Assembly: GCA_045643185.1 (NCBI GenBank)
Contig: JAZUKH010000104.1
Coordinates: forward strand, 1-14,283
DNA: 14,283 nucleotides
From: RGIG464 sp045643185
GTDB lineage: Bacteria; Myxococcota_A; Bradymonadia; UBA4248
Reading direction: 5' to 3'
A program made the position numbers and the translations under genes. Shown piece after piece: positions 8,488 through 13,848 of this stretch. A model generated the notes under the pieces. The model had not been told where the DNA came from, made no database searches, and saw only the letters and a program-made list of their open reading frames with translations. Every line of letters starts with the position of its first letter. The first letter of the stretch is position 1.

Positions 8488-8517
8488 AGTTTACGCTACA
8501 CACGCGCTCAGTGTCAA
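8488..8517 (-). promoter_or_regulatory. Sigma-70-like promoter of the exported-protein gene
   Basis: On the minus strand, a perfect TTGACA (8512-8517) is followed after 18 bp by TAAACT (8488-8493), which matches the -10 consensus at four of six positions. The predicted start leaves a leader of about 60 nt before ATG 8421. No other good pair was seen for this gene. Confidence 0.6.
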
Positions 8518-8562
8518 CTTCCTTTGAACGACTCTTATTCCAAATCTGTGACGATTCAGCCG

Positions 8563-8590
8563 GGAACTTTCATTTGAACTAAAACTCAAT
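8563..8590 (+). promoter_or_regulatory. ECF (sigma-E type) promoter candidate upstream of the ECF genes
   Basis: GGAACTT at 8563-8569, exactly 16 bp, then TCAAT at 8586-8590. This is one base off the well-known E. coli sigma-E pattern (GGAACTT, 15-16 bp, TCAAA). It reads toward the first ECF gene about 240 bp away, so it would give a long leader. It may reflect autoregulation by one of the two ECF sigma factors. The target motif of these particular sigma factors is unknown. Confidence 0.45.
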
Positions 8591-8603
8591 CACAAACTCA
8601 TTT

Positions 8604-8649
8604 ACAAATACGCTATTTGCATATTCACAAGTACGCATTTTACATATTA
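8604..8649. repeat. Tandem 23-bp operator-like repeat
   Basis: Two adjacent 23-bp units (8604-8626 and 8627-8649) agree at 18 positions by manual alignment; both begin ACAA and contain TACGC and CATATT. The first unit holds a perfect dyad, CAAATA-CGC-TATTTG (8605-8619); the second has it degenerate. A shorter ACAA...TTT segment just upstream (8592-8603) may be a remnant. Spacing near two helical turns and the dyad fit binding sites for a dimeric regulator on one face of the DNA, between the ECF-type promoter and the gene. Confidence 0.5.
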
Positions 8650-8833
8650 CTAGTTTTGTTCCCAACTCAAAAAAATATTTTTGACGAGAAAAACCATACA
8701 GGATAACGCATTGGTCGATTTTGTGTTTTTTGGCACGAACTTTGTGTTAGTCCGCCGCGTTCGACACGCTAACAAAATCACGCGTGCCGACAATCAACTT
8801 ATTAGAACATCCACCAAATGAGGAGAACATACC

Positions 8834-9385
8834 ATGCAGAACGATCAGAATTCCTTCGAAAACAAAGTCATGCCCTACCGTCAGATCCTGATGAACCACG
8901 CGCTCAGACTGACTGGTAATCAACGCGATGCCGAAGATCTGACGCAGGATACGCTCATTCGTGCCTTCCGCTTCTTCGACAAGTTCGAAGAAGGCACAAA
9001 CTGCAAAGCATGGCTCCTTCGAATCATGACGAACGAATACATCAATCAGTATCGCCATACCCAGCACGAACGCGCTTGCGTCGACCACGACGAATCCGTC
9101 TCTGAAAACATCGCGGATATGCGCGACGTCACTTACGATGACGACCTTTACGTCGAAGAAAGCGCTGATTTCAGTGACGAAGTCTCACACGCCATCAAAC
9201 TCGTCCCCGATGATTTTAGAGCCATCGTTGTCATGGCCGATATCCAGGACCAGTCCTACCGCGAAATCTCCGAAAAACTTGAGATCCCCATCGGCACCGT
9301 CATGAGCCGACTGTTCCGCGGTCGTGAAATCCTGCGCAAAAAGTTGCACGACTATGCCCGCTCGCTCGGCGTCATTCATTCCTAA
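8834..9385 (+). CDS. ECF-family RNA polymerase sigma factor (first of a tandem pair)
   Basis: 183 aa. The sigma-70 region 2 spans about 15-80, with RDAEDLTQDTLIRAF at 31-45 and TNCKAWLLRIMTN at 55-67. An acidic linker (about 84-112) separates it from region 4 at about 125-172, which carries the helix-turn-helix SYREISEKLEIPIGTVMSRLFRGR. Length and the lack of region 3 are typical of extracytoplasmic-function sigma factors, which direct RNA polymerase to a small stress regulon, usually sensed at the envelope. The start is well supported: TGAGGAG (8819-8825) lies 8 nt before ATG 8834. No anti-sigma gene sits beside it, which is unusual because most ECF factors are paired with one. The likely target motif (GAAC-type -35) occurs upstream. 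The close paralogue downstream suggests duplication. Confidence 0.95.
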   Translation: MQNDQNSFENKVMPYRQILMNHALRLTGNQRDAEDLTQDTLIRAFRFFDKFEEGTNCKAWLLRIMTNEYINQYRHTQHERACVDHDESVSENIADMRDVTYDDDLYVEESADFSDEVSHAIKLVPDDFRAIVVMADIQDQSYREISEKLEIPIGTVMSRLFRGREILRKKLHDYARSLGVIHS

Positions 9386-9461
9386 ACTCTACGCGGCACG
9401 ACGTCCAACAAGACGCGCGCCGTTCGTCGTTTTTACGAACTTTCAGTACCAAGTCACTATA

Positions 9462-9467
9462 TATAAT
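9462..9467 (+). promoter_or_regulatory. Probable -10 element for the second ECF gene
   Basis: A perfect TATAAT lies 33 bp before ATG 9501, inside the 115-bp gap between the ECF genes. No good -35 is seen at 17 bp. ACGAACTTT (9435-9443) lies upstream, is identical to a motif at 8735-8743 before the first ECF gene, and resembles an ECF -35. The second gene therefore probably has its own promoter. Confidence 0.5.
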
Positions 9468-9500
9468 GTTGGCCTCGCCAGCCAAACGCAGGATAACATC

Positions 9501-10082
9501 ATGAAAACTAGTCTTAAAAGCCTTCAAGAACGCTATCAACGAGAAGTCGTGCCTCAAACAAGCATGCTCTACGCACTCGCCCTCACTTACACGCACGACC
9601 CAAGCGACGCTGACGACCTCGTTCAAGACACTCTCGTCAAAGCCTATCGACATTTCGACCAGTTTGATGAAGGCACAAACATGAATGCATGGCTCTGCCG
9701 CATCCTCACAAACACCTTCATTAACGGTTATCGACGAAAACAGCGTGAACACGCCTATATCGAATCAGAACTCGCCGAAAACACACCGTGCAATCAAAAT
9801 GGCGCTGAACCGACCGAAAATGTCGAACCAAGCCTCTCAAGCATCAAAAAGTCATGCTTCTATCACCTCTCCGACGAAGTTCTCAAAGCACTCAAAAGTA
9901 TTTCTGATGACTTCAAAGCCATTCTCGTCATGGCCGATCTCCTCGACTTCTCGTACAAAGAGATCGCTGACAAACTCAACATCCCCATCGGCACTGTCAT
10001 GAGCCGACTTTGCCGAGGTCGTAAACTAATGCGCTCAATGCTCACGGATTACGCCGCTACGTGCGGCTATGTCGCAAAATAA
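9501..10082 (+). CDS. ECF-family RNA polymerase sigma factor (second of a tandem pair)
   Basis: 193 aa. The frame is open upstream to ATG 9324, but that would overlap the first ECF gene. ATG 9501 has AGGA (9490-9493) 7 nt upstream and gives an N-terminus aligning with the paralogue, so it is preferred. Region 2 spans about 20-85 (SDADDLVQDTLVKAY, then TNMNAWLCRILTN). A linker with Cys97 and Cys119 follows, then region 4 (about 136-185) with SYKEIADKLNIPIGTVMSRL. By eye the two ECF proteins share about 34 of 50 residues in region 4, so they are paralogues likely to read related promoters. The linkers differ strongly, and so perhaps do the signals they respond to. Several cysteines (67, 97, 119, 171, 188) could allow redox sensing, which is speculation. 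No anti-sigma gene is adjacent. Confidence 0.94.
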   Translation: MKTSLKSLQERYQREVVPQTSMLYALALTYTHDPSDADDLVQDTLVKAYRHFDQFDEGTNMNAWLCRILTNTFINGYRRKQREHAYIESELAENTPCNQNGAEPTENVEPSLSSIKKSCFYHLSDEVLKALKSISDDFKAILVMADLLDFSYKEIADKLNIPIGTVMSRLCRGRKLMRSMLTDYAATCGYVAK

Positions 10083-10110
10083 AAACTTAATTTCTCAATA
10101 CGTATTTATT

Positions 10111-10137
10111 TTTACAGCAAAGAAAAATGTGTATAAT
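10111..10137 (+). promoter_or_regulatory. Promoter candidate for the putative small RNA
   Basis: TTTACA (10111-10116), then 15 bp, then a perfect TATAAT (10132-10137), all downstream of the ECF2 stop at 10082. The spacer is shorter than the usual 17 bp. Transcription would start near 10144 and run to the terminator at 10209-10247. No plus-strand gene follows, so the promoter would serve a non-coding transcript. Confidence 0.5.
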
Positions 10138-10198
10138 GCGGACCTAGCAAATCTGTTAAGATTGCTAACTTCGTGAGATCCGAAGCACATTTCTTCAT
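10112..10198 (-). CDS. Possible 28-codon small ORF antisense to the putative sRNA
   Basis: ATG 10198 to TAA 10112 encodes a 28-residue peptide beginning MKKCASDLTKL and ending THFSLL. What makes it notable is the ribosome site: GGAGG (10204-10208) sits exactly 5 nt upstream within GGAGGGAG. The peptide has no recognised motif and is only mildly hydrophobic. It lies 52 bp downstream of the LRR gene on the same strand, just after a long hairpin that could occlude the site. The same bases have a competing explanation: on the plus strand the ribosome site reads as a CTCCCTCC single-stranded segment of an RNA. Chance cannot be excluded for so short a frame. Confidence 0.25.
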   Translation of the reverse strand: MKKCASDLTKLAILTDLLGPHYTHFSLL

Positions 10199-10247
10199 TA
10201 CTCCCTCCAAACGCGTTTTGGTTTAACGACCAAAACGCGTTTTTTTT
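10144..10247 (+). ncRNA. Putative small regulatory RNA (about 104 nt) with anti-Shine-Dalgarno segment
   Basis: Downstream of a TATAAT element the sequence folds into three hairpins. The first pairs TAGCAA (10145-10150) with TTGCTA (10162-10167), has a bulged A and an inner TCT/AGA, and closes on a GTTA loop. The second pairs CTTCG (10169-10173) with CGAAG (10181-10185). The third is a perfect 14-bp terminator stem with eight T. Between the second and third lies an unpaired stretch containing CTCCCTCC (10201-10208), complementary to GGAGG ribosome sites. This layout is typical of trans-acting bacterial sRNAs. No known RNA family was recognised. Alternatively it is simply the 3' untranslated end of the ECF2 mRNA. 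Confidence 0.42.
10209..10247 (+). terminator. Rho-independent terminator after the second ECF gene / putative sRNA
   Basis: A perfect 14-bp stem (10209-10222 with 10229-10242, core AAAACGCGTTT) closes a 6-nt loop, followed by T8 at 10240-10247. On the minus strand the stem is followed by GGAGGG rather than a T-run, so it acts mainly in the plus direction. It would still form a hairpin in read-through RNA from the LRR gene. Confidence 0.92.
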
Positions 10248-10250
10248 GAG

Positions 10251-10910
10251 TTAGCCGTCATCGACGCCGGCGCCGCCGCCACGCACACACAAATGATCAA
10301 GACGACGCGAGATATCCGTCAATTTGTCGCCATGAATTCCAGCTTTGAGTGACCACTCGCTTGCGTTGGTCGAACAAAGTTTTGGCCAGTCCTCATCAGC
10401 GACGTTCGGCACCACAAGCGAAGCGCATCCACGAATGTCTAGCACACGCAACGAACGCGGCAGATCGGACGCGTTCAAACTGGTGTAATTCGGGCAACCA
10501 CTGATCTCAAGCAACTCAAGCTGTTCACATGACGAAACTTCGTCGCTCAACGCGTCGAAGCAGTCGCAACCGCACACACGCAATGCCCGCAATGCACTCA
10601 GCTCGGACACACCACTCAGATCACACAGATCCGCGCACTCACGAAACACGAGTTCCTGCAACTGGTCAAACCGGTTCAAACCAGACGGCAATGCACGAAA
10701 CTGATGCGCCCCCACAAACTCAAGCGAAACGAGTTCATTCAGTGAAAACAACGCAACTGGCAAACGCTCGTCCTCATAACCGTGAATGCGCAGTGCATCC
10801 ACCTCGTCGGCGTTTAAAAACTGAATGAATTGACCCAGAACTTTACGATCGTTCGCCAGCTCGACTTGGCACCAGGCTTCACGCGAACGGTGATGGAGCT
10901 CAACCTTCAT
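10251..10910 (-). CDS. Cytosolic leucine-rich-repeat protein
   Basis: 219 aa, no signal peptide. After about 65 N-terminal residues come roughly five leucine-rich repeats of 22-25 residues: LVSLEFVGAHQF, LQELVFRECADL, LRALRVCGCDCF, LELLEISGCPNY and LRVLDIRGCASL. The consensus LxxLxIxGC with a repeated Cys resembles cysteine-containing or RI-like repeats. Such arrays form a curved solenoid that binds proteins. The C-terminal 55 residues are not repetitive and end in a Gly/Asp-rich tail. The start is strong: GGAGGT (10917-10922) lies 6 nt before ATG 10910. The gene sits just after the mlaC terminator and faces the ECF genes. No clear promoter was seen in the 78-bp gap, so it may depend on read-through or a non-consensus promoter. 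The partner is unknown. Confidence 0.85.
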   Translation of the reverse strand: MKVELHHRSREAWCQVELANDRKVLGQFIQFLNADEVDALRIHGYEDERLPVALFSLNELVSLEFVGAHQFRALPSGLNRFDQLQELVFRECADLCDLSGVSELSALRALRVCGCDCFDALSDEVSSCEQLELLEISGCPNYTSLNASDLPRSLRVLDIRGCASLVVPNVADEDWPKLCSTNASEWSLKAGIHGDKLTDISRRLDHLCVRGGGAGVDDG

Positions 10911-10930
10911 GCATACACCTCCATGGGGCT

Positions 10931-10972
10931 GAAAAAGTAAAAAGCGGGCCCAAAACCTAAGTTTTGAGCCCG
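10931..10972 (-). terminator. Rho-independent terminator of the exbD-tolC-mlaC operon
   Basis: The arms 10945-10956 and 10961-10972 (CGGGC, one mismatch, then CAAAAC pairing with GTTTTG) close a 4-nt loop. On the minus strand they are followed by a T-rich tail (A-rich at 10932-10944 on the plus strand). It starts 16 bp beyond the mlaC stop, with only about 10 bp between it and the LRR ribosome site. Confidence 0.88.
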
Positions 10973-10988
10973 AAATTAAGAAATGGCG

Positions 10989-11642
10989 TTACTTTTTGGC
11001 CTTGAGATCGGCGATTTCCTTATTCATATCGGCCAGAATGGCGTCGATGCCTTTTTCGTCGAGCTGTTTCGCATATTTTTTGCGATAGGTCGTGGCAAGA
11101 CTGGCACCATCAAGAAGGATATCGTACATTTTCCAGGAAACGATGCCAGGATGCAGCACGAATTCCGTTTCAGTCTCGATGTCTTTTTGCTGCGTAAAGC
11201 AAGAGACCGTCGCACTCGTCTTGGTCTTCACGACGCGATCCCAATCGACTTTCTTGTCTGCATTGAAATTCTTGTCGGCGATCTTCTTCGTATAAATAAG
11301 TTCGATCATTTCGCGGAACGTGGCTTTGAACTCAGCCTGTTTTGAGGTTGCGAGTGTACTCCAACGATCTCCCAGGGAACGTTGAGCCAGATCGTCATAG
11401 TCGGCAAGATCATCAACAAATGCCTTGATCTTGGCATCACGATCAGCGGACGGCGCCATTTTGTTCAAAGCAAGTGCTTCAGCGTGCTTAGACTTCATAA
11501 AAGCCATGGGCTCGGGCAACGAATTGATGTCGGCCACCTGAGCTGCGGCAGGCGCAGCAACTGCTGCAGAATCCTGAGCAAAAGCAGACGTCGAAAACGA
11601 CATGGCAACCAAAAGACTGATAATGATATGAGATGATTTCAT
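10989..11642 (-). CDS. mlaC: MlaC/Ttg2D-like periplasmic phospholipid-carrier protein
   Basis: 217 aa. A signal peptide ends at SAFA-QD (after about residue 22), and an Ala-rich linker follows. The rest matches the MlaC (Tol_Tol_Ttg2) pattern: a helical N-terminal half with DYDDLAQRSLGDRWSTL, then FKATFREMIELIYTKKI. The beta-sheet half follows (VDWDRVVKTKTSATVSC, TEFVLHPGIVSWKMYDILLDGASLATTYRKKY), and it ends in a charged helix. MlaC proteins carry phospholipids between outer- and inner-membrane Mla complexes in the periplasm. AAAGGAG (11649-11655), 6 nt before ATG 11642, is the ribosome site. It is the last gene of an exbD-tolC-mlaC unit, separated from tolC by 89 bp. The usual mlaE/mlaF/mlaD permease genes are not in the window, so a role in lipid traffic is likely but not proven. 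Confidence 0.85.
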   Translation of the reverse strand: MKSSHIIISLLVAMSFSTSAFAQDSAAVAAPAAAQVADINSLPEPMAFMKSKHAEALALNKMAPSADRDAKIKAFVDDLADYDDLAQRSLGDRWSTLATSKQAEFKATFREMIELIYTKKIADKNFNADKKVDWDRVVKTKTSATVSCFTQQKDIETETEFVLHPGIVSWKMYDILLDGASLATTYRKKYAKQLDEKGIDAILADMNKEIADLKAKK

Positions 11643-11657
11643 GATGAACTCCTTTAT

Positions 11658-11710
11658 GCTAGCCCATTGTGGGACAATAATTTTTAATACCTTTTCCCAC
11701 TGGGGCGAGC
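11658..11710 (-). promoter_or_regulatory. Imperfect stem-loop between tolC and mlaC
   Basis: The arms 11658-11674 and 11695-11710 are mostly complementary (GCT, GCCC and GTGGGA blocks pair) around a 20-nt A/T-rich loop. No T-run follows on the minus strand, so it is not a simple terminator. It ends just before the mlaC ribosome site. A processing or stabilising structure that sets the mlaC:tolC expression ratio is possible. Confidence 0.45.
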
Positions 11711-11731
11711 TAAAAGCAATTTTTGTGCCAC

Positions 11732-13108
11732 CTATGGCACCGCAGCCGTCAAATCAGTCACGTTATCAGCCCCGACGGCGGTCTGCAACTGAACGAGCCC
11801 CACTCGAAAATCATGTAACGCGTATAAATACATCGAGCGTTGTTCAATAAACGTCGTCAAAGAACTCACGAGCTTATCGACATTGCCTTCACCAGCTTCG
11901 TAATTCATGAGCTGCTGTGTCAAAAAACGCTTGGCTGCTCTGCGGGAATTTTTTGTGATCTCGATGTTGTGATGCTTTGAGGCCGTCTCGTAATAGAGCT
12001 TGTTGACTTCGAGTTCGATGCCAGAAATAGCCAATTCACGCTGAGCAGCCATCCTGTCGGCCTTGGCATTGGCTTGTCGAACTTTGAACACCTGACCGAC
12101 TGGGTCGAGATTCCATTTAAGCATGAACCCGATCCCAAAGCCGCGACCGTTGTAAGGATTGCTGATATAGAAATCATCGTTGTGATTAAACGTCGGCACC
12201 GCGTTACTATATTTATAATAGAGTTCGCCAGCCAAAACGAGGTCAGGCCACCAGTTCAACCACTGAATATGTGCCTGCAGGCGCGCAGCCTCTTCGCCAT
12301 ACTCAAGCAATTTAAGATCGCCGCGATGACTATGTGCCATTTCGAGCACAGCATCATAGTCTTTAAGACCAACATCGTCGCTCTCGAAGTCCATTTCCTC
12401 GACCTCGATGGGCAATTCTAGACGCGTATGCACGCTCAACGCCTTTTCTGCATAGTTACGCGACGCCGTGATCTGATCTTTAAGTCGATAGAGGTTCGCA
12501 ACCGCGATGTCGATACGATACTGATCGGTCGGATCGACCTTGTCACTGCCCTCTTCCATCATTTTGTCGAACTCGCGCTGAATGCGTGCGACGTAGTCTT
12601 CCGCCTCTTTAATGACATCCAGGCCCGCCGTCGCGAGCTGCAGACCATAATAGGCACGGGCTACGTCATATTTGACGTTCAACACTTCGTTTTGCTCGCG
12701 AAGTTGCTCGACTTCATAACCGAGTTTGGCAAGCTGATGCGTATGATAGACTTTGGTCGAGGTAAAGAGCGGCAGCCAGAATTCCAAACTATTCTTGGTC
12801 CAAAAGCCCCACGAATCCAAAAAATGGTCCCACACGTCCTCGAAGTCGTCTGAAATATCCTTGGTGGCCGGCGTCGGACCAAATTTGGAACTTAAACTGA
12901 ATTTCGGCGCCCAGTAATACTTGGCCTCACTGACCTGAGCTTCCGCAGCTTCCGCTGCCAGACGCTGTGCACGGATCTGAGGGCTGTTCGCAACAGCCAG
13001 TTCATAAGCCTGTTCCAAACTCAACGGCGCAGCCCAGGCATATTGTGCGCTCACAAGAGAAAACAAGGCAAAGATGCCAACACAGAATTCTACAAAAAAG
13101 CGTTTCAC
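11732..13108 (-). CDS. TolC-family outer-membrane efflux/secretion channel
   Basis: 458 aa, start GTG 13108. A signal peptide ends at YAWA-AP (about residue 26). It is followed directly by LSLEQAYELAVANSPQIRAQ, the family's first helix, and the EAKYYWAPKFSLSSKFG turn into the beta-barrel. A second similar half begins near YDAVLEMAHSHRGDLKLL, with the WLNWWPDLVLAGELYYKYSNAVP barrel strand. TolC-family trimers form an outer-membrane barrel with a periplasmic helical tunnel for efflux or type I secretion. The length is typical. The start lies 6 bp after the exbD stop, with a weak AGAAGA-like ribosome site, so translational coupling is likely. No periplasmic adaptor (HlyD/AcrA) or pump gene is beside it, so its inner-membrane partner is unknown. 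The stop codon lies in the loop of a small hairpin (GTGCCA/TGGCAC, 11725-11740). Confidence 0.9.
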   Translation of the reverse strand: MKRFFVEFCVGIFALFSLVSAQYAWAAPLSLEQAYELAVANSPQIRAQRLAAEAAEAQVSEAKYYWAPKFSLSSKFGPTPATKDISDDFEDVWDHFLDSWGFWTKNSLEFWLPLFTSTKVYHTHQLAKLGYEVEQLREQNEVLNVKYDVARAYYGLQLATAGLDVIKEAEDYVARIQREFDKMMEEGSDKVDPTDQYRIDIAVANLYRLKDQITASRNYAEKALSVHTRLELPIEVEEMDFESDDVGLKDYDAVLEMAHSHRGDLKLLEYGEEAARLQAHIQWLNWWPDLVLAGELYYKYSNAVPTFNHNDDFYISNPYNGRGFGIGFMLKWNLDPVGQVFKVRQANAKADRMAAQRELAISGIELEVNKLYYETASKHHNIEITKNSRRAAKRFLTQQLMNYEAGEGNVDKLVSSLTTFIEQRSMYLYALHDFRVGLVQLQTAVGADNVTDLTAAVP

Positions 13109-13114
13109 AATCTT

Positions 13115-13624
13115 CTAACCTTCAATCGACGCCGTTCTCGGGAACATCGAAACTTTTTCAATATTGGCACGGTGCAGACGATGCATGATACCTACGACAA
13201 AACCAAAACGCGTCTCTTTGTCGGCATCCACGACAACGCCATTTTCACGCGCTTCAGGCTCACCACGAACTGCGCTTTCGACCTGATCAAAACACGCTTC
13301 CCAGCCTTTTTTGTCGTCAACGCTTCCGGAACAGTCCGCCACGGGCTTTTCATCAAACTTCACGACAAGTTCGCGCGTAATTTGGAGCATCACGGTGCGT
13401 CCATCCTGCGGCGCAGCCGTTGCCGAATTATCCAATGAAGGCAGATTCAGTGCCACCAGGCGCTGCTGACGATCACGATCCTGGTCGATCTCTTTTTTGG
13501 AACGTTCTTTTTCCATGACCGGCGCAGCCACCATAAAAATTATCAGCAAAACGAGCATGACATCGACCAACGGCGTCACATTGATGTCCCCCATGACACC
13601 GCCTTTCTGTGCAGTCATTGCCAT
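13115..13624 (-). CDS. exbD: ExbD/TolR-family energy-transducing membrane protein
   Basis: 169 aa. The N-terminus carries the family signature: a short cytosolic segment, GDINVTPLVDVMLVLLIIFMVAAP, with the essential membrane Asp at D21, then a periplasmic domain. ExbD/TolR proteins pair with ExbB/TolQ in a proton-driven motor that powers TonB or the Tol system. No exbB/tolQ gene is adjacent: upstream is the dnaJ end, downstream a TolC-family gene. The protein is longer than many ExbD (about 140 aa). It has a charged insert after the membrane helix (MEKERSKKEIDQDRDRQQR) and two Cys (CSGSVDDKKGWEACF) that may form a disulfide. GGAGA (13632-13636) lies 7 nt before ATG 13624. It is the first gene of the exbD-tolC-mlaC unit. 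Confidence 0.9.
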   Translation of the reverse strand: MAMTAQKGGVMGDINVTPLVDVMLVLLIIFMVAAPVMEKERSKKEIDQDRDRQQRLVALNLPSLDNSATAAPQDGRTVMLQITRELVVKFDEKPVADCSGSVDDKKGWEACFDQVESAVRGEPEARENGVVVDADKETRFGFVVGIMHRLHRANIEKVSMFPRTASIEG

Positions 13625-13692
13625 ATCAATTTCTCCAGATCATAAACATGTAAAAAATGCCGCAATGCATAAAAACGCGACCAAAAAATATG

Positions 13693-13722
13693 TTTATAAT
13701 CGTTTTCACCCCGTTTTGGCAA
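13693..13722 (-). promoter_or_regulatory. Sigma-70-like promoter of the exbD-tolC-mlaC operon
   Basis: On the minus strand, TTGCCA (13717-13722) and TATAAA (13693-13698) are separated by 18 bp. The predicted start leaves a leader of about 60 nt before the exbD ATG at 13624. It lies downstream of the dnaJ terminator, consistent with an independent transcript. Confidence 0.6.
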
Positions 13723-13790
13723 AGAGAACATGCCATAACGCCTCAAACATGTTACTCAACAGGGGCCTTGCATTATTTGGTGATAAATAA

Positions 13791-13832
13791 AGACGTGCGG
13801 TCCGTACGTCTCCACAGGCTGCCCGCACGTCT
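13791..13832 (-). terminator. Probable terminator after dnaJ
   Basis: A perfect 10-bp inverted repeat (AGACGTGCGG at 13791-13800 with CCGCACGTCT at 13823-13832) encloses a 22-nt loop. On the minus strand it is followed by TTATTTATC. It begins 17 bp beyond the dnaJ stop. The loop is longer than ideal, and ACGTCT recurs inside it, so alternative pairings exist. Confidence 0.65.
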
Positions 13833-13848
13833 CTACATACGACCGCGA

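Larger units (their letters stand above)
8422..8833. other. AT-rich divergent control region
   Basis: This 412-bp non-coding stretch lies between the exported-protein gene (minus) and the first ECF sigma gene (plus). It contains a minus-strand sigma-70-like promoter (8488-8517), a plus-strand ECF-type promoter match (8563-8590), a 23-bp tandem repeat with a perfect dyad (8604-8649), an A/T dyad at 8669-8681, and a weak plus-strand pair TTGACG (8681-8686) with GATAAC (8702-8707). A further ACGAACTTT lies at 8735-8743, and the ECF ribosome site is at 8819-8825. The region is larger than other gaps here, which suggests regulated expression. Confidence 0.65.

Noticed and set aside
7660..8577. 305-codon plus-strand open frame
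   Set aside because: It spans a terminator, the exported-protein gene in antisense and its promoter. The composition is basic and atypical; the minus-strand gene has a signal peptide, ribosome site and promoter.
8604..8649. Tandem repeat considered as a CRISPR fragment
   Set aside because: Only two adjoining units, no spacers between them and no cas genes; an operator-like role fits better.
9324..9500. 59-residue N-terminal extension of the second ECF sigma factor
   Set aside because: It would overlap the first ECF gene and cover a TATAAT element. ATG 9501 has a ribosome site and aligns with the paralogue.
13497..13790. Plus-strand frame reaching into the exbD upstream gap
   Set aside because: It is antisense to exbD with no ribosome site; the region is better explained by the exbD promoter and leader.
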